A stretch of 64,000 nt of DNA from Streptomyces sp. NBC_01231 (lineage in GTDB: Bacteria; Actinomycetota; Actinomycetes; Streptomycetales; Streptomycetaceae): positions 5,456,001 to 5,520,000 of the forward strand of contig CP108521.1 of NCBI GenBank assembly GCA_035999765.1, written 5' to 3'. Position numbers and translations under genes: made by a program. Of the stretch, positions 20,453 through 27,693 are shown in pieces. The notes under the pieces are model-generated. The model searched no databases and was not told where the DNA came from. It saw only the letters and a list, made by a program, of their open reading frames with translations. How positions within the stretch are numbered: position 1 is the stretch's first letter; each line of letters begins with the position of its first letter.

Positions 20453-23400
20453 TTACAGGGTCGTGTTGTAGGCGCGCTCGATCGTCTGGGCCAGGGTGTT
20501 TCCGGCGCGGTCGGTCAGCTTGGCGCGCAGGGAGACGGAGCCCGCCTTCGCCGGGTGCTTCAGTGACAGGTGCGTACCGCCGACGGCCTTGGTGGGCTGC
20601 CAGGTGGTGCCTTCGTCGTACGAGACCTCGAAGGCGAGCTTGGCGGGCCGCTGGCCGGCCGCCGCGCCCTGGACGGTGAAGGGCACCGAGAACCGCTTGC
20701 CCGCCTTCGCCGTGCTGGACAGGCTGAGGTCGGGCGAGAAGCGGATCACCGACAGCGGGAGGGCGGTGTTCCCGTTCTCGGGGGTGGTGGCGGAGCGGAA
20801 GGTCCACTCGGTACGCACGCGCGTGCTGACCGGGTACACCGCGGGATCACGGGACGCGTCCACGGTCAGTTTGTACGCGCTGTCCTGGGCGGGGACGGTG
20901 TACTCGGTGAGGTCGATCGGCGGGCCGTAGCCGTCGGGGATCTCCTTGCCGTCCGCCTGGAGCGAGCTGGTCACCGAGGTGTAGTCGCTGAGGCCCCAGT
21001 GTCCGGCGCCGTCGCCGAACTGCGGGAGGAAGGCCCTGATGACGTTTCCGTACCGCATGATGCCGGGGTTTCCCCGCTCCGGTCCGAGGTCACCGGCGGC
21101 GGGCAGGGTCGGGCCGAAGACCCCGACGTTGAACCGCTCGGTGTAGCTGCGACCGGCCTGCCAGGTCCTCGGCATCCGCATCAGGAAGTTCTCGGAGCGC
21201 GTCTCGCGGTCCTCGCCGAACATCTGCCAGGCGCGGAAGGACCACTTGACGTCGTTGTCGAGGACGTAGTCCGTGGTGCGCAGCGGCAGGTCGCCCCGCA
21301 GGTCGTGGTCGCCGATGATCAGGTCCCCGTCGGCGGTGTGCGGAGACACCTCGGCCTGGACACGCCTCCCCGCGACGGGCACGCCGACCTGGAGATCGAC
21401 CTTGGCGAGCTGGTTCTGCCGCACCTCGGCGGCGAAGCCGTCCAGGCCATCGGAGCGGTTCCAGCCCAGGTGGTAGGTGACCGGCCGGCCCTCGGCGTCC
21501 TTGCGGGTCCAGTCACCGGCGAACACGGCGGACGCCTGGTCGGCGGACACATCGGGCCCGAGCTGTCCGAAGGTCGTGCCCTTGAACGTGGGCAGGATGA
21601 ACTCCATGGTGCCCGGGCGCAGGCCCTCGCCCCTGGCGTAGCTGAAGTAGGCCATGGCTTCGGTGTTCTCGGCCGCCGGGTCGGGCACGGTGATGTCCAC
21701 CGGCCGCGTCTGCCGGGCGTCGACCGTGAAGGTGCTGTCCCGGTCCAGGGTCAGCTTCGGCTGCACCAGGATGGCGTGGGTGGCGGATTCGTAGGACGGG
21801 TGGATCACTCCGCCGAGGGAGTAGTCGCCCTTCGGCAGCCGCACCGTGAGCTCACCGTCCTGCTCGTCGGCGTAGTCGGCGTAGAACTCACTGTTGAGGT
21901 TGGAGACGGAGGTGGCGGCGTCGCCGGTCGGCGCGCCGTTCTCGTCGAGGTGCTTCAGCGTCAGGCTGTACGACTCGACCTCGCGCTCCACGCCGACGGC
22001 GGTGCGCACCTGGACCTTGCCGTCGGCGGAAGTGGCCTGCACCGAGCCGCCGAAGGAGCCGTCGGCGCTGCCGGCGCGGGTGTCGGCGGTGACGTCGGCG
22101 GTCGCCGTACCACCCGCCGGGACGGTGACCTGCTGCGGCGACACGGCGAACATGCCCTGGTCGGCGGGCTTGCCGTCCACCGAGAGTGCGTCGACGGACA
22201 GGTCGAGGGTGACCGGCTCCGTACCGAGGTTGCGGTACGTCACCTGCTTGGTCGTCGGGGTGTCGTCGCCGTGCGGCCACTGCTGGAGACCGAAGTCGAG
22301 CGGCTGCTGCTCAGTGATGACGCTCTGGCCGATCGCCCGGACCAGGTCGGTGCGGCCGGTGCCCTGCTGGAAGGAGCTGTACGCGCCTGGCTTGGCCGAG
22401 CCCGTCAGGACCGCCTTGAGGCGCTCACCGGTCCAGTCGGGATGCTGCTGGGCGAGCATGGCGGCGGCGCCCGCGACATGCGGGGCCGCCATGGAGGTGC
22501 CGCTGATGGTGAGGTAGCCGGGTATGTCGGAGGGGTACTCCTCCTCCAGGGCGCTGCCGGCGGCCGAGGCGGCCGTGATGTCGACACCGGGCGCGGTCAG
22601 GTCGGGCTTGACCCCGCCGTCCCCGACACGCGGGCCCCGGCTGGAGAAGTCGGCGAGAGCGTCGGACTTGTCGACCGCGCCGACGGTGAGCGCGGCGTCC
22701 GCGCTGCCGGGCGAGCCGACCGTGCTCTCACCAGCCCTGCCCGAGTTTCCGGCCGAGATGACGAACAGGGCGTCCGACTCGGCGGAGAGCCGGTTGACCG
22801 TCTCCTCCACCGGGTCGACACCGGGCATGTCGTCGCCGCCGAGGCTGAGGTTGACGACCGCGGCCCCCTGGGCCACCGCCCACTCCATGCCCGCGATGAT
22901 CTCGGAGTCCATGCCGAAACCGCTGTCGTTGAGAACCTTGCCGTTCAGAATCTTCGCGCCGGGGGCGACACCCTTGTACTTGCCCCCGGCTTTGGCGCCG
23001 GTACCGGCCACGGTGGACGCCACGTGCGTGCCGTGGCCGACCTTGTCGCCGGTGCCCGACGATCCGGTGAAGTCCTGCGCGGCGGTCACCTGGCCTGCGA
23101 GGTCCGCGTGCGTGGTGTCGATCCCGGTGTCGAGGACGGCGACCTTGACGCCCGTGCCGTCGTAACCGGCGGCCCAGGCGGTCGGCGCGCCGATCTGCGA
23201 CACGCTCTTGTCGAGGCTCGCCTTGCGCTTGCCGTCCAGCCACACTTTCTCGACGGCCGTCGAGGCGGTGAACTCCGCTGCCTCGTCGGCCTTTCCACCA
23301 CTACCGGTGACGGTGTTCCAGAAGTCGGCGCCGCGCTTCTTCACGGGGCGCATCGCCTTGCCGTTGACCACCGGCAACGCCCGGCCGACCTTCGCCCCGG

Positions 23401-23881
23401 CCCCGGTGAACGGGCTCATCGAGGGCGCCTTCTTGCCCCGGAACGTGACGATCAGCGGCAGGTCGGACCGGCCGCCGTCGTCGTAGCCGTCCAACAGCAA
23501 CTGGGTCACGTCGAACAGCCGGGTGTCCAGCTTGCCCTGCGCGAGCAGCAACTGGGCGTCGCCCGGCACCACTCGGGTGTGCCCGTCGACCACCCGGACC
23601 GAGAAGGGAACCCGCTCCCGGCCCTTCGCCCGCTCCACGCCGATGACCTTTCCGGCACCGTCCACCCGGACCCGGTCGCCGGTGACGAGCGTCACCGTTC
23701 TCACCTTCTGGGACTTGCCGAGGCCGCTCGCGCCCTCGGCCACCGTCCCGGGACGCCCGTCGGCCGGGTCACCGGCGGGCGCGGCCTGGGCCGCCCCGAC
23801 CGGGACACCGGCGAGCAGCAGGGCCGTTGAAACCGCCCCTGCCGCCATGACGGAACGTAGGGGTCTCGCACGTAACTCCAC
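20453..23881 (-). CDS. Secreted subtilisin-like S8 serine peptidase, large
   Basis: Exported serine protease, about 1142 aa from the chosen GTG at 23881. That start has GGAG 5 nt upstream and directly precedes a signal peptide ending AAQA-AP; an ATG at 23905 would add 8 residues. The catalytic triad is complete: Asp251 (VAVLDTGID), His283 (GHGTHV) and Ser463 (SGTSMAAPHVAG), with oxyanion Asn in SAGNSG. A pro-region occupies about residues 40-215. After the catalytic domain come about 600 residues of beta-rich and FN3-like modules, common in large Streptomyces S8 proteases. It probably degrades extracellular protein. It is monocistronic between a terminator and the decayed tRNA-adjacent region. 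Confidence 0.93.
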   Translation of the reverse strand: MELRARPLRSVMAAGAVSTALLLAGVPVGAAQAAPAGDPADGRPGTVAEGASGLGKSQKVRTVTLVTGDRVRVDGAGKVIGVERAKGRERVPFSVRVVDGHTRVVPGDAQLLLAQGKLDTRLFDVTQLLLDGYDDGGRSDLPLIVTFRGKKAPSMSPFTGAGAKVGRALPVVNGKAMRPVKKRGADFWNTVTGSGGKADEAAEFTASTAVEKVWLDGKRKASLDKSVSQIGAPTAWAAGYDGTGVKVAVLDTGIDTTHADLAGQVTAAQDFTGSSGTGDKVGHGTHVASTVAGTGAKAGGKYKGVAPGAKILNGKVLNDSGFGMDSEIIAGMEWAVAQGAAVVNLSLGGDDMPGVDPVEETVNRLSAESDALFVISAGNSGRAGESTVGSPGSADAALTVGAVDKSDALADFSSRGPRVGDGGVKPDLTAPGVDITAASAAGSALEEEYPSDIPGYLTISGTSMAAPHVAGAAAMLAQQHPDWTGERLKAVLTGSAKPGAYSSFQQGTGRTDLVRAIGQSVITEQQPLDFGLQQWPHGDDTPTTKQVTYRNLGTEPVTLDLSVDALSVDGKPADQGMFAVSPQQVTVPAGGTATADVTADTRAGSADGSFGGSVQATSADGKVQVRTAVGVEREVESYSLTLKHLDENGAPTGDAATSVSNLNSEFYADYADEQDGELTVRLPKGDYSLGGVIHPSYESATHAILVQPKLTLDRDSTFTVDARQTRPVDITVPDPAAENTEAMAYFSYARGEGLRPGTMEFILPTFKGTTFGQLGPDVSADQASAVFAGDWTRKDAEGRPVTYHLGWNRSDGLDGFAAEVRQNQLAKVDLQVGVPVAGRRVQAEVSPHTADGDLIIGDHDLRGDLPLRTTDYVLDNDVKWSFRAWQMFGEDRETRSENFLMRMPRTWQAGRSYTERFNVGVFGPTLPAAGDLGPERGNPGIMRYGNVIRAFLPQFGDGAGHWGLSDYTSVTSSLQADGKEIPDGYGPPIDLTEYTVPAQDSAYKLTVDASRDPAVYPVSTRVRTEWTFRSATTPENGNTALPLSVIRFSPDLSLSSTAKAGKRFSVPFTVQGAAAGQRPAKLAFEVSYDEGTTWQPTKAVGGTHLSLKHPAKAGSVSLRAKLTDRAGNTLAQTIERAYNTTL

Positions 23882-24553
23882 CTGAACTCCAGACACTTGG
23901 ACCATCGGACAGGAGTCGTCCCGCGACACCGGAAACCCCGGCGCCTCACCCGTACGCCCAACGACTCGCCATAGAGACGGGGCGGGTTGTCGCCAGGTTG
24001 TCAAGACATCCGTTTTCTTTCTGGCGAGGCGTCAGGAGGTCGCTGGGGTTGCGCGCCCGAGGGGTGTGTCGGCGTACACGTGAACGTACAGAGCCGCGTA
24101 CGGATGAACGTACAGAGTTCTTGATGTGCTGAGGGCTGGCGCCCGGCACTCTGCTCCTGCCCTGTTCGGGGGTGCAGAGGGGGTGGGTCGTGGTCCTGGA
24201 CCCGGAACGCTGGCTGGAACTCAGGCGGGTTCGCGGTCTGGTCGAGTCCGGTGCAAATACACGTAAAAGGCGGTCGCGAGGGAGTCCAGCTCTGTCTTCA
24301 CCTATCACCTCGGCCACGAGAGGGCGGCGGCGTTCGCGGCGTCTCTGCCGACCCTCCCCGGCCTGGCGGAGAAGCTGGAGGCTCTGCCGGCGAAGGGCTT
24401 CAACGGCCGGCCGTCCGTCTCCCTGGCCGCTCTCACTCCGAGCCCACCGCTGTGGAGGGGATTCTGTCCGCGATTCAGCAGCTCGTCGGCGGTCAGGAGT
24501 CTTCCGTCTGACCCTGATCGCGTGTGCCACGCGACGCCGTGAAATCGGTTTGG
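23882..24553. other. Protease promoter region and decayed gene fragments
   Basis: Next to the protease gene the element GAACGTACAGAG occurs twice (around 24081-24120). From about 24190 the plus strand encodes VVLDPERWLELRRVRGLVESGA, like the first residues of an IS21-type transposase. It is followed in other frames by ERAAAFAASLPTLPGLAEKLEALPAKG and EPTAVEGILSAIQQLVGGQESS to a stop at 24511. These look like frameshifted scraps of mobile-element genes. Confidence 0.5.
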
Positions 24554-24586
24554 ACAAAAAACAAACCCCAGGCCGCTGACCTGGGG
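24554..24586 (-). terminator. Intrinsic terminator of tRNA-Gly
   Basis: On the minus strand CCCCAGG-TCAGCGG-CCTGGGG (24586-24566) is followed by TTTGTTTTTTG, a classical stem-loop plus U-tract just past the tRNA 3' end. Confidence 0.88.
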
Positions 24587-24594
24587 CTTTAAAG

Positions 24595-24665
24595 AGCGGG
24601 TGACGAGAATCGAACTCGCACTCTCAGCTTGGGAAGCTGATGTTCTACCACTAAACTACACCCGC
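24595..24665 (-). tRNA. tRNA-Gly (anticodon CCC)
   Basis: The 71-nt minus-strand sequence folds as a complete tRNA. The acceptor stem GCGGGTG/CACCCGC has discriminator T; the D arm has GTTTAGTGGTAGAAC; the anticodon stem TCAGC/GCTGA encloses loop TTCCCAA, giving anticodon CCC for GGG; the T arm has GTTCGATTC. CCA is not encoded. Its 3' 44 nt are duplicated at 13201, showing use as an integration site. Confidence 0.96.
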
Positions 24666-24939
24666 GAAAGACGCCGGTCAGGGCCGGTGTCGGAACGCGC
24701 TGTCACTTTACCTCATGTCCGGCCCCCGGTGCTGAAGCAGTGGGGGCCCGCTGCGTTTTCAGGGGTGGGACCGGGCTGCGGGGGACGGGAGTTGGGGCGT
24801 ACGGTGGGGGCGGGGGAGAGGGTCCGGGCGAGGCCGGAGTGCCGCCTGTAGAGTCGCCCTTTTCATCCCGTAACGTGGCATTTGTCGTCGGGCGAGCAGT
24901 AGCCCGACGAGGCTCTTGGGGAAGGGACTCTAGGACTTG
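24666..24939. other. Divergent promoter region of tRNA-Gly and zinc-ribbon gene
   Basis: No gene seen. A 9-bp perfect hairpin (TCGTCGGGC at 24885-24893 with GCCCGACGA at 24902-24910) lies about 30 nt before the next ATG, in its likely mRNA leader. Confidence 0.5.
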
Positions 24940-25143
24940 ATGGAGCGCACCGTCGTCCGATGTGCCGATGGGCACGTCTTCAGTACCGCTTCGTTCCCGA
25001 TGCAGCAGGCCGAGCGGCTCGGCCCCGGTCGGCTCCTCCGGTGTCCACGGTGTGCCCGGCTCCGCAGTGTGGTGCCGGTGGCCTTGGACAACCAGCGGCA
25101 GCGGTCGCAGGCAGCATCCGGAAGCAGTGGCCGCAGGCACTGA
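24940..25143 (+). CDS. Small zinc-ribbon-like protein
   Basis: 67-aa protein, start ATG at 24940 (an in-frame TTG lies one codon before). The N-terminal part MERTVVRCADGHVFSTASFP and the LLRCPRCARLRSVVPV segment provide Cys8 and His12 followed by a CxxC pair, a likely treble-clef or ribbon zinc site. The C-terminal 15 residues are polar and probably disordered. Such short CxxxH...CPRC proteins occur in Streptomyces near core genes; function unknown. Confidence 0.72.
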   Translation: MERTVVRCADGHVFSTASFPMQQAERLGPGRLLRCPRCARLRSVVPVALDNQRQRSQAASGSSGRRH

Positions 25144-25200
25144 GGAGAAGCGCCGAGAGAAGCGCCGAAGGGAAGCGCTGACGAGAAGCGGTAGTCCATC

Positions 25201-25242
25201 GCAGTAGACATGTAGCAGTAGACATGTAGCAGTAGACATGTA
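25201..25242. repeat. Three perfect tandem copies of a 14-bp unit
   Basis: GCAGTAGACATGTA is repeated at 25201, 25215 and 25229 without a mismatch. Each unit contains the palindrome ACATGT. The array ends 68 bp before the dcd start, where it could be a multi-site operator or a slippage tract. Confidence 0.9.
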
Positions 25243-25309
25243 CAGGGAGTAGCGCAGGCGCGCGGCGTCCGATTGTGGTCGGTCCGCGCGCCTTGCGTAT
25301 CCTCGGGGC

Positions 25310-25885
25310 GTGCTTCTCTCAGACAAGGACATCCGGGCCGAGATCGACGCCGGACGGGTACGGATCGATCCCTACGACGAATCCATGGTGCAGCCGTCCA
25401 GCATCGATGTACGGCTTGATCGGTATTTTCGGGTGTTTGAGAATCACCGGTACCCCCACATCGACCCGTCCGTCGAACAGGTGGATCTGACGCGGCTCGT
25501 GGAGCCGGAGGGGGACGAGCCGTTCATCCTCCACCCTGGCGAGTTCGTTCTCGCCTCGACGTACGAGGTCATCTCTCTGCCCGACGATCTCGCCTCGCGG
25601 CTGGAGGGAAAGAGTTCCCTCGGGCGGCTCGGGCTCGTCACCCACTCCACCGCCGGGTTCATCGACCCCGGTTTCTCCGGACACGTCACGCTCGAGCTGT
25701 CCAACCTCGCCACGCTTCCCATCAAGCTCTGGCCCGGGATGAAGATCGGCCAGCTGTGCATGTTCCGGCTCAGCTCGCCCGCCGAGTTCCCCTACGGGAG
25801 CGACCGGTACGGATCGCGGTACCAGGGGCAGCGGGGGCCCACCGCCTCCCGGTCCTTCCTCAACTTCCATCGGACCCAGGTGTGA
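25310..25885 (+). CDS. dcd: dCTP deaminase
   Basis: 191-aa deaminase converting dCTP to dUTP (or directly to dUMP in bifunctional actinobacterial forms) for thymidylate synthesis. Recognised from [21 protein letters not shown], the SSLGRLGL loop that contacts triphosphate, and [19 protein letters not shown], whose Glu is the catalytic residue. The length is typical. Start is the GTG at 25310. The gene is followed 32 bp later by the phosphoribosyltransferase, a nucleotide-metabolism neighbour. Confidence 0.95.
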   Translation: MLLSDKDIRAEIDAGRVRIDPYDESMVQPSSIDVRLDRYFRVFENHRYPHIDPSVEQVDLTRLVEPEGDEPFILHPGEFVLASTYEVISLPDDLASRLEGKSSLGRLGLVTHSTAGFIDPGFSGHVTLELSNLATLPIKLWPGMKIGQLCMFRLSSPAEFPYGSDRYGSRYQGQRGPTASRSFLNFHRTQV

Positions 25886-25916
25886 CGACAGGTGTGACGA
25901 ACGGGGCGGCAGTGGC

Positions 25917-26492
25917 ATGAGTGACGGCATGAGCGGTGACGTGAGTGGTGGCATAGGCAGCGGCAACGGTATGAGCGGCGGCGTGAGTGACGTGCGCGAG
26001 AATCTGACCTACGAGCGCTTCGGTGTCGCCGTGCGCGAGCTCGCGCAGGCCATCGCGGACGACGGGTACGAGCCCGACGTCGTGCTCAGCATCGCCCGCG
26101 GAGGCGTCTTCGTCGCCGGCGGGCTCGCCTACGCCCTCGACTGCAAGAACATCTCACTTGTGAACGTCGAGTTCTACACGGGCGTGGGGACCACCCTCGA
26201 GATGCCCGTCATGCTCGCTCCGGTGCCCGACGTCATCGACTTCTCCGACAAGAAGGTCCTGATCACCGACGACGTCGCCGACACCGGCAGGACGCTCAAG
26301 CTGGTGCGTGACTTCTGCCTCGACGCCGTCGCGGAGGTCCGCAGCGCCGTGATCTACGAGAAGTCGCAGTCGCTCGTGAAGTGCGAGTACGTGTGGAAGC
26401 GGACCGATGAGTGGATCAACTTCCCGTGGAGTGTGTTGCCTCCAGTACATAGGTCGGGAGAAGCAGCCAAGGAGAACAAGGAAGCGGTCTGA
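25917..26492 (+). CDS. Phosphoribosyltransferase family protein
   Basis: 191-aa type I phosphoribosyltransferase, related to hypoxanthine/xanthine-guanine PRTases. Core segments are DVVLSIARGGVFVAGGLAYAL and the PRPP loop VLITDDVADTGRTL. The first 22 residues are a Met/Ser/Gly-rich stretch of near-repeats, so the true start may be the GTG at 25983 (VSDVRENLTYERF). The last 18 residues also look unlike a conserved end. The product presumably salvages a purine base; substrate not determinable. Confidence 0.9.
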   Translation: MSDGMSGDVSGGIGSGNGMSGGVSDVRENLTYERFGVAVRELAQAIADDGYEPDVVLSIARGGVFVAGGLAYALDCKNISLVNVEFYTGVGTTLEMPVMLAPVPDVIDFSDKKVLITDDVADTGRTLKLVRDFCLDAVAEVRSAVIYEKSQSLVKCEYVWKRTDEWINFPWSVLPPVHRSGEAAKENKEAV

Positions 26493-26671
26493 CCTGCGCG
26501 TTTTCCGGAGATCGCGGAGAGTCCCTCGATAGCTCGGTGAGGGGCTCTCATGCTGCCTGGAGATCGGTCGTTGAAGGTCATACAGGCTCCGGGAGTGGCA
26601 CGACGACCGATGGTGGGCGCCGACGGCGCCTGGAGTTGCTGTGTAGCAGCATCCTCGCCGGGAGTGAGGGT
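26493..26671. other. Intergenic region, no gene seen
   Basis: Contains no convincing coding sequence. The ribosome binding site GGAGTGAGGG just before 26672 belongs to the broken gene that follows. Confidence 0.5.
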
Positions 26672-26950
26672 ATGGAACGCGAACAGCTCGAACGGCTGCT
26701 GAGCGGTGGCGACGAGACGTCGGCGGCCGCCGTGTCTGCTCTCCGTGCCGGCGCTTCTCACGTTGTCCGGGACGGAACGACATCAGCCGAGTCTCTCGCG
26801 ATGGTTTACGAGCGCCGACTCCGTCACACCCTTCGGAGGGGCATCGAGACCTCTGGCCTGGCGCGGGCCGTGCCACGCCTGGACCTCTACGGCCGCCCGG
26901 TTCGACTTGGCAGATCAGAACCGCAGACGGATCGTGGGTCTTCATGCTGT
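26672..26950 (+). pseudogene. Frameshifted small protein gene
   Basis: Starts well (GGAGTGAGGG, then ATG; MEREQLERLLSGGDETSAAAVSALRAGASHVVRDGTTSAESLAMVYERRLRHTL). The expected ending appears in another frame (WQIRTADGSWVFML at about 26908-26950), so a frameshift has occurred near 26900. The open frame would otherwise run on antisense through the next gene. No function recognised. Confidence 0.5.
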
Positions 26951-26954
26951 CCCC

Positions 26955-27506
26955 TCATCCCCACCCGGCCGACGGGTCCATCTCCTCGTCGTCCTCGTCG
27001 TCTTCGTCGTCTTCCCCGAAGGGGTCGGCGAAGATCGAGGGGAGGCTGTCATCGACCTTGTTGCCGACTTCATCCTCCGTGAGGAGGATCCTCCGGATTG
27101 CGTTCAGCGGGTACACGTAGCTGTCCGGGTCGCCGGGGGCGCCGACGCAGGGGTGATCGAGGGCGGAGGTCTCCGCGCCCGCGTTGAAGAACGGCTCAAG
27201 CTGTCCGCTGACGAGGTCCGGGATGTACTTCCACACCATGCCCTTGTGGCGGCAGAACACTTCGCCGACGTACCAGATCGCGCCCTGAACGAAGGGTGTC
27301 ATGCGCCGGTCGGTGATCTCCTCCATGCTGTTCGCGGTTTCCCGGATCAGGTCGTCCAGGATCGCCAGGGAGGCCGGTGAGAAGTCGAGGACGCCGGCGA
27401 AGGAGGTCTGTGCGGCCCACGCGGCGTGAGTGCCCTCGCGTTCGGCGAGCCACGCGAGCAGGTCGGGGTGCCGGGTCGGGTCGTACGTCTCGTCAGCTTC
27501 GGTCAT
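26955..27506 (-). CDS. Conserved-looking hypothetical protein with acidic tail
   Basis: 183-aa cytoplasmic protein, start ATG at 27506 (MTEADETYDPTRHPDLL). The central part (LAILDDLIRETANSMEEITDR, FVQGAIWYVGEVFCRHKGMVWKY) is globular and has Trp/Cys/His, but no family motif is recognised. The C-terminus is strongly acidic (GEDDEDDEDDEEMD), encoded by a GTC/CTC-rich repeat. Codon usage is typical of the genome, so it is probably a real gene; role unknown. Confidence 0.75.
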   Translation of the reverse strand: MTEADETYDPTRHPDLLAWLAEREGTHAAWAAQTSFAGVLDFSPASLAILDDLIRETANSMEEITDRRMTPFVQGAIWYVGEVFCRHKGMVWKYIPDLVSGQLEPFFNAGAETSALDHPCVGAPGDPDSYVYPLNAIRRILLTEDEVGNKVDDSLPSIFADPFGEDDEDDEDDEEMDPSAGWG

Positions 27507-27693
27507 GCAGGCGACGGTAACAGCCACAACAGGCCCTCGCCTTTACACAGTTCACACACAGCGAGCCAACAGACTTCTGTATCTGATGGGGCGTCAGTGG
27601 CTAGGCTTGCCGGCGGACGGGCGGCGCAAAACGGGGGCCCTGCCTCGCCCGCGTCCCTTTCATGTCCCATGGCCCCCACCAAGGGACACAGCT

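Noticed and set aside
20570..23830. A 1086-codon open frame on the plus strand opposite the subtilisin gene
   Set aside because: It is a shadow of high-GC coding bias: Val/Gly/Arg/Asp-rich sequence without a fold signature, fully antisense to a gene with a complete catalytic triad.
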